DNA of 64,000 bases, taken from positions 434,001-498,000 of the forward strand of contig NZ_QPKJ02000002.1 in NCBI RefSeq assembly GCF_003344625.1. Reading direction: 5' to 3'. This stretch comes from Solirubrobacter deserti (lineage in GTDB: Bacteria; Actinomycetota; Thermoleophilia; Solirubrobacterales; Solirubrobacteraceae). Position numbers and translations under genes: made by a program. The notes under the pieces were generated by a model, which saw only the letters and a program-made list of their open reading frames with translations, was not told the DNA's origin and searched no databases. This document shows positions 60,080-64,000 of this stretch, in pieces (the first letter of the stretch is position 1; each line of letters begins with the position of its first letter).

Positions 60080-60447
60080 CCGCACCCCGCGCGTCCGCGC
60101 CGATCGAGCCGTCCGAGCTCGCCGGGCTCGTCTCGGGCTACGCCTCGGACGTCAAGGCTCAGGACATCGTCGAGCTCGACCTGCGCGGCGTGCTCGGCTA
60201 CACGGACTACTTCGTGATCGCCACCGGCGGCTCCGACCGCCAGGTCAAGGCCATCCACGACCGCATCCACGAGAACATGAAGAAGGACCACGGCCTGCTC
60301 CCGCGGCGGGTCGAGGGCCTGAGCGAGTCCCGCTGGATCCTCATGGACTACCTGGACGTGATCGTCCACGTCTTCACCGCCGAGGCGCGCGAGTACTACC
60401 GCCTCGAGCAGCTCTGGGGCGAAGCACCCAAGCGCGTCGTCGAGTAG
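60076..60447 (+). CDS. rsfS: Ribosomal silencing factor RsfS
   Basis: A 123-residue protein that binds bL14 and blocks joining of ribosomal subunits when nutrients are scarce. Typical segments are ELDLRGVLGYTDYFVIATG, HGLLPRRVEGLSESRWILMDYLD and VIVHVFTAEAREYYRLEQLW. The ATG overlaps the nadD TGA. It ends just before a hairpin shared with the convergent gene. Confidence 0.96.
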   Translation: MTAPRASAPIEPSELAGLVSGYASDVKAQDIVELDLRGVLGYTDYFVIATGGSDRQVKAIHDRIHENMKKDHGLLPRRVEGLSESRWILMDYLDVIVHVFTAEAREYYRLEQLWGEAPKRVVE

Positions 60448-60456
60448 CGCGGCCGG

Positions 60457-60479
60457 ACCGGCTCAGTTGCCGAGCCGGT
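60457..60479. terminator. Bidirectional hairpin between rsfS and the convergent secreted protein
   Basis: An 8-bp stem (ACCGGCTC with GAGCCGGT) and 7-nt loop. The TGA of the minus-strand gene is inside the structure, on the stem-loop boundary. Confidence 0.45.
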
Positions 60480-61257
60480 GGTACGCGCCGTCCATGAACG
60501 GGCCGACCTGCGAGGCCGCGCACGTCTTCCCGCGCAGGGCGTTGAGCGCGCCGGCCGTCGCCGTGCCGTCCGCGCGCCGGAACGTCGGCGGGCGGTAGAC
60601 CGCCTCGACGCGCGCGGCGGGACACGTCCCGTAGACGTTCCAGTCCTCGGTGAAGTTGCTCACCGTCGTGTCGACCGTCCCGGCGCCGGCCGCAGGCATC
60701 CGCAGTGACCCGAGCTCGTAGCGGGCACCGCCCTTGATCTCCGCGTACGCCTGCCACGTCGATCCGGTCGTGCTGGTCGGGGTGAGGCTGCGGACGACGA
60801 CGCGCAGCGTCTTCCCGCCGATCGCGCTCGGGAACGGGACGACGCAGTACGCGGTCGGATCGCTGCCGCCCTCGCCGCCCAGACCCGTGGAGCAACGGCC
60901 GGCCGCCGGAGTGGCGGCGACCGTGGGCGCAGCGCCCTCTCCCTCCGAGACCCGCAGCTCGAAGTCGAGCGTCCGCTGCCCGTCGGGCCCGATTCCCAGA
61001 TCGACGTACCACCGGTACGGGGACCGCTGACCGTTGACGCGCAGGCTGTTGGCCACCCGCCAGCGGAACCCGCTCCCCGCGCGCGGGAACGCGATGTCCT
61101 GCCCGATCGACGTGTACGTGCCCGCGGACGCGGTGAACTCCGTCGCGACCCGCTCCGCCTGTGCCGGGGCGGCCGCGATGCCGCCGATCACACACGCCAA
61201 TCCCACGGTCTTCGCGAGACCACCAGGTCGTCTGAGCGTTGCAGCAATCCGGAGCAT
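60463..61257 (-). CDS. Secreted protein of unknown function
   Basis: A 264-residue exported protein. A basic N-terminus and hydrophobic stretch (GLACVIGGIAAAP) end in a likely cleavage site after AQA near residue 34. The mature part is Gly/Thr/Ser-rich, probably beta-structured, with four cysteines that could form two disulfides (GRCSTGLG, YCVVPF, YGTCPAA, GKTCAA). No domain is recognised. The ATG at 61257 starts the signal peptide. The neighbours give no functional clue. Confidence 0.7.
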   Translation of the reverse strand: MLRIAATLRRPGGLAKTVGLACVIGGIAAAPAQAERVATEFTASAGTYTSIGQDIAFPRAGSGFRWRVANSLRVNGQRSPYRWYVDLGIGPDGQRTLDFELRVSEGEGAAPTVAATPAAGRCSTGLGGEGGSDPTAYCVVPFPSAIGGKTLRVVVRSLTPTSTTGSTWQAYAEIKGGARYELGSLRMPAAGAGTVDTTVSNFTEDWNVYGTCPAARVEAVYRPPTFRRADGTATAGALNALRGKTCAASQVGPFMDGAYHRLGN

Positions 61258-61286
61258 GAGCGACCAAGTACCCGACTTCCGGACCC

Positions 61287-62123
61287 TCACGCCTCGCTCC
61301 GCCTGAAGGCGTCCGCGAGGGCGGCGATCGCCGCTTCCGGCGTCCGGCACCGCACGACCCGATAGCCCATCCCGGCCAGGTGCGCGTCGCGCCGGGCGTC
61401 CTCGGCACGGGACGGCGGCCGCAGGTGGCCCGGCCCGTCGAGCTCGATCACCAGGTCGAGGTCGGGCCAGTGAAAGTCCACCTCGACGCCGAGGAACTTG
61501 CGGTTGGTGTCCGGTCGCGGGAGCCCGGCCGCGGCCACCGCGCGCCGGAACGCGAGCTCGCCGCGGCTGCGGACACCGGCGCTTCCGGCGAGCCAGTCGT
61601 CGATGGCGCACTCGAGCACGTCGAGGTGGCGGTGCCCGGTCGCCCGCGCCATCGCCCGCCGGATCGCGCCGAGATCGAGGATGCCGCGGAACGGCCTCGT
61701 GGATGTAGCGCGTGAGCTCCTCGGGGATGAGCCGTCGCTGAGGTCGACGAACACCCGCGGCACGTTGGTCACCGGGATGCCGTCGACCGTCGTGACGTCA
61801 CGCGAGTCCAGACGCCGCGCGGTGTGGAGCTTGATGCCGGTGATGGCGCGATGTGGGCGCGGCACGAGCACCTCCGGCACGTTGGGCGCCCAGCGGTCGA
61901 GCGCGAGGAGCGCAACGGCAGACCGTCGGCACAGCGCTGCGCCTTCGCCGGCAGCGAACACGGCCGCGAGCCAGCGCGCCTCGCGTGAGAGCGCGGTGTG
62001 GCCGACCGCGTAGACGTCGCGGTACAGCCGATGGAGCACGCGGCTGCGCGAGATCGCGCTGTTCGACCACCCGAGCGCTCGCAATTGCGCCCCGCGAACG
62101 ATCCCGTGCTGAGCATTCGCCAC
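61287..62123 (-). CDS. AbiEi-like / DUF559 nuclease-fold protein with compensated frameshift
   Basis: A 278-residue protein. The N-terminal winged helix resembles AbiEi antitoxins (HGIVRGAQLRALGWSNSAI, then LHRLYRDVYAVG). The C-terminal 90 residues are DUF559/Vsr-like with PD-(D/E)xK residues in GVEVDFHWPDLDLVIELDG. Such fusions are numerous in Solirubrobacterales. Around 61690-61735 the frame gives GSSPRSSRATSTRP, while the neighbouring frame gives the expected LIPEELTRYIHEA, implying two offsetting indels. The GTG at 62123 is preferred because the upstream extension (to a GTG at 62192) is a palindrome. Function may be impaired. Confidence 0.72.
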   Translation of the reverse strand: MANAQHGIVRGAQLRALGWSNSAISRSRVLHRLYRDVYAVGHTALSREARWLAAVFAAGEGAALCRRSAVALLALDRWAPNVPEVLVPRPHRAITGIKLHTARRLDSRDVTTVDGIPVTNVPRVFVDLSDGSSPRSSRATSTRPFRGILDLGAIRRAMARATGHRHLDVLECAIDDWLAGSAGVRSRGELAFRRAVAAAGLPRPDTNRKFLGVEVDFHWPDLDLVIELDGPGHLRPPSRAEDARRDAHLAGMGYRVVRCRTPEAAIAALADAFRRSEA

Positions 62124-62131
62124 GCTGGACA

Positions 62132-62180
62132 GGGGTGCCCAACGTGAGTTGCGCTCAGCGGGACCAGCGTTGGGCACCCC
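62132..62180. repeat. Long inverted repeat upstream of the AbiEi-like gene
   Basis: Perfect 13-nt arms (GGGGTGCCCAACG and CGTTGGGCACCCC) around a 23-nt loop. It could fold as a hairpin in either transcript or be a mobile-palindrome remnant. Confidence 0.65.
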
Positions 62181-62212
62181 GAGGCCCGTCACGCCAATCG
62201 CGCCCGGGAAAC

Positions 62213-62245
62213 ACGAAGGGCCGCCCGGATCGGACGGCCCTTCGT
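62213..62245 (-). terminator. Hairpin terminator after tRNA-Ala
   Basis: An 11-bp perfect stem (ACGAAGGGCCG with CGGCCCTTCGT) and 11-nt loop, starting 6 nt after the 3' end of the tRNA. The trailing minus-strand sequence is GTTTCCC. Confidence 0.62.
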
Positions 62246-62250
62246 TTCAG

Positions 62251-62323
62251 TGGAGCTAGCCGGGATCGAACCGGCGACCTCATGACTGCCAGTCATGCGC
62301 TCTCCCAGCTGAGCTATAGCCCC
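62251..62323 (-). tRNA. tRNA-Ala (GGC)
   Basis: A 73-nt cloverleaf on the minus strand. The acceptor stem pairs GGGGCTA with TAGCTCC and includes the G3-U70 wobble that is the alanine identity element. The anticodon loop CTGGCAG holds GGC, closed by CATGA/TCATG. The T-arm has GGTTCGATCC. CCA is not encoded; the next bases are CTG. A terminator follows. Confidence 0.95.
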
Positions 62324-62398
62324 ATGCAGCTGGTTGCCGGACAACACTTTAGCGAGCGAATCCGCGGCGCGCCACGGAGAACGGGTGCGTCCGGGCGC

Positions 62399-62404
62399 TA
62401 ACCT
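62399..62404 (+). promoter_or_regulatory. -10-like TAACCT for leuS
   Basis: TAACCT lies 9 nt before the leuS ATG without a Shine-Dalgarno between them. Confidence 0.33.
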
Positions 62405-62413
62405 CCGCGCCTC

Positions 62414-64000
62414 ATGGCCGAGCACCGTTACGAGCCGCACGAGATCGAGCGCAAGTGGCAGCAGATCTGGGAGCGGGAGCGCACTTGGGAAGTTCCGAAC
62501 GACGCCGATGGGGCGCCGCGCTCGTACGTGCTCGAAATGCTGCCGTACCCGTCGGGCGAGCCCCACATGGGGCACCTGAAGAACTACAGCGTCGGTGACG
62601 CGGTCGCCCACTTCCGGCGTCGCAACGGCATGCGGGTCCTGCACCCGATGGGCTACGACGCGTTCGGGCTGCCGGCGGAGAACAACGCGATCAAGACCGG
62701 CAAGCACCCGCGCGAGGCGACGGAGGAGTCGATCGCCTCCTTCCAGCGCCAGTTCCGGTCCTGGGGCATCTCGATCGACTGGTCGCGCGAGTTCGGCACG
62801 CACGAGCCGCGCTACTACCGCTGGACCCAGTGGATCTTCCTGAAGCTGTTCGAGCGCGGGCTGGCCTATCGCAAGGAGGCCGCGGTCAACTGGTGCCCGA
62901 AGGACGCGACCGTGCTCGCCAACGAGCAGGTCATCGACGGGCATTGCGAGCGCTGCGGCACGGCCGTCGAGCTGCGCCAGCTCGAGCAGTGGTTCTTCCG
63001 CATCACCGACTACGCCGACCGCCTGCTGGACGATCTGGAGACGATCGACTGGCCGGGCCACGTGGTCACGATGCAGCGCAACTGGATCGGCCGCTCCGAG
63101 GGCGCTGAGGTGACGTTCACCGAGCCTGACTCCGGCCGCGAGTACCCCGTCTTCACCACCCGCCCGGACACGCTGTTCGGCGCGACGTTCTTCGTCATGG
63201 CGCCCGAGCACCCGGACGTGCTGCGCCTGGCCGCCGGCACCGAGCACGAGCAGGCGGTGCGCGACTACGTCAACACGGTGCTGACGGAGTCCAAGGAGGA
63301 GCGCGCGGACACCGAGCGCAAGAAGACCGGCGTGGCGCTCGGCCGCAGCGTCATCAACCCGGTCAACGGTGAGCGCATCCCGATGTACGTCGCCGACTAC
63401 GTGCTGATGGAGTACGGCACGGGCGCGATCATGGCCGTCCCGGGCCACGACGAGCGCGACTTCGACTTCGCGACCGAGTTCGACCTGCCGATCCGCCGCG
63501 TCGTCGAGGGAGGCGCGGAGCTGCCGTACCCCGGCAACGGCACGCTGGTCAACTCCGCGCCCGAGTTCGACGGGATGCACAACCGCGAGGCGCTGGAGAA
63601 GATCGTCGACTGGCTCGACCGCGAGGGCAAGGGCCACCGCTCGATCAACTACCGCCTGCGCGACTGGCTGCTGTCCCGCCAGCGCTACTGGGGCTGCCCG
63701 ATCCCGATCGTCTATTGCGACGAGCACGGCATGGTGCCCGTGCCCGACGACCAGCTGCCGGTCGAACTGCCCGACATCCAGGACTACGCGCCGCAGGGCA
63801 AGTCCCCGCTGGCCGCGGCCGAGGACTGGGTCAACACGACCTGCCCGGTGTGCGGCGGGCCCGCGCGCCGCGAGACCGACACGATGGACACGTTCGTCGA
63901 TTCGTCCTGGTACTACCTGCGCTACTGCGACGCCAACAACGACGACGCGGCGTGGGACAAGAAGGTCCTCGACAGCTGGATGCCGGTCGACCAGTACGTC
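62414..64000 (+). CDS. leuS: Leucine--tRNA ligase, 3' end beyond window
   Basis: The first 529 residues of a class I synthetase that charges tRNA-Leu. The HIGH motif is HMGH in PYPSGEPHMGHLKNYSVGDA; MHPMGYDAFGLPAENNAI-type sequence follows (here LHPMGYDAFGLPAENNAI). A zinc-ribbon insertion (CPKD and CERCG) and the editing domain (TTRPDTLFGATFFVMAPEHP, then GTGAIMAVPGHDERDFDF) are present. The KMSKS loop is not reached. The ATG at 62414 is divergent from tRNA-Ala. Confidence 0.97.
   Translation, partial: MAEHRYEPHEIERKWQQIWERERTWEVPNDADGAPRSYVLEMLPYPSGEPHMGHLKNYSVGDAVAHFRRRNGMRVLHPMGYDAFGLPAENNAIKTGKHPREATEESIASFQRQFRSWGISIDWSREFGTHEPRYYRWTQWIFLKLFERGLAYRKEAAVNWCPKDATVLANEQVIDGHCERCGTAVELRQLEQWFFRITDYADRLLDDLETIDWPGHVVTMQRNWIGRSEGAEVTFTEPDSGREYPVFTTRPDTLFGATFFVMAPEHPDVLRLAAGTEHEQAVRDYVNTVLTESKEERADTERKKTGVALGRSVINPVNGERIPMYVADYVLMEYGTGAIMAVPGHDERDFDFATEFDLPIRRVVEGGAELPYPGNGTLVNSAPEFDGMHNREALEKIVDWLDREGKGHRSINYRLRDWLLSRQRYWGCPIPIVYCDEHGMVPVPDDQLPVELPDIQDYAPQGKSPLAAAEDWVNTTCPVCGGPARRETDTMDTFVDSSWYYLRYCDANNDDAAWDKKVLDSWMPVDQYV

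Noticed and set aside
62189..63727. 512-codon minus-strand frame across leuS and tRNA-Ala
   Set aside because: Runs through a tRNA gene and mirrors leuS; not a plausible gene.

Overview
This is a GC-rich, densely packed chromosomal segment that looks like an actinobacterium, most likely of the class Thermoleophilia (Solirubrobacterales type). That placement is inference, resting on base composition, many GTG/TTG starts and 4-nt ATGA/GTGA overlaps, a homodimeric AceE with a lipoylated E3, a full rod-shape cluster next to an RNase E/G gene, and an AbiEi-like/DUF559 protein of a kind common in that group. No stretch longer than about 300 bases lacks a gene. The largest gaps are 2432-2656 (divergent promoter region) and 4431-4626 (between convergent genes).

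Layout. 1-2431 (minus): assimilatory sulfate reduction genes sir-cysH-cysD. 2657-4430: a cupin and a PAS protein with a degenerate chemoreceptor-like domain. 4627-7452: a UvrD-like helicase divergent from a TetR regulator. 7449-9299 and 12872-14698 (minus): two transmembrane chemoreceptors flanking the tig-clpP-clpX proteostasis cluster (9488-12808). 14811-17197: a secreted choice-of-anchor A/DUF11 protein coupled to an L,D-transpeptidase. 17211-22819: valS-folC-small membrane protein-zinc ribbon protein-ndk-maf. 22941-24004: a divergent cupin/PadR pair. 24100-33609: mreB-mreC-mreD-mrdA-rodA-rng-rplU-rpmA. 33703-38622 (minus): pyk-allC-allB-DUF3830-iclR. 38705-42228: a PQQ-type sugar dehydrogenase and ligA. 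42293-44407: a very Ser/Asp-rich secreted repeat protein. 44409-45254 (minus): urate oxidase. 45386-51164: pyruvate dehydrogenase complex aceE-aceF-lpdA. 51161-53348: a MEDS-domain protein, a histidine kinase and a divergent LuxR-type regulator. 53254-54347 (minus): a sigma region-4-like small protein and an SDR. 54371-60447: obgE-proB, guanine deaminase on the minus strand, then proA-nadD-rsfS. 60463-62323 (minus): a secreted protein, an AbiEi/DUF559 protein and tRNA-Ala(GGC). 62414-64000: leuS, running off the window.

How the genes fit together. Purine breakdown is spread over three places: guanine deaminase, urate oxidase, and allantoinase plus allantoate amidohydrolase. An IclR-type regulator sits in the allantoin operon, and a similar GGAA-N6-TTCC palindrome lies upstream of both iclR and uox. 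Chemosensory proteins (two full receptors and one degenerate one) occur without che or flagellar genes. One receptor has a sigma-28-like promoter.

The least explained items are the Ser/Asp repeat protein, the MEDS/kinase/regulator module, a family of REP-like palindromes that supply stop codons of neighbouring genes, a palindrome embedded in valS, and a nuclease-like gene with a compensated frameshift.
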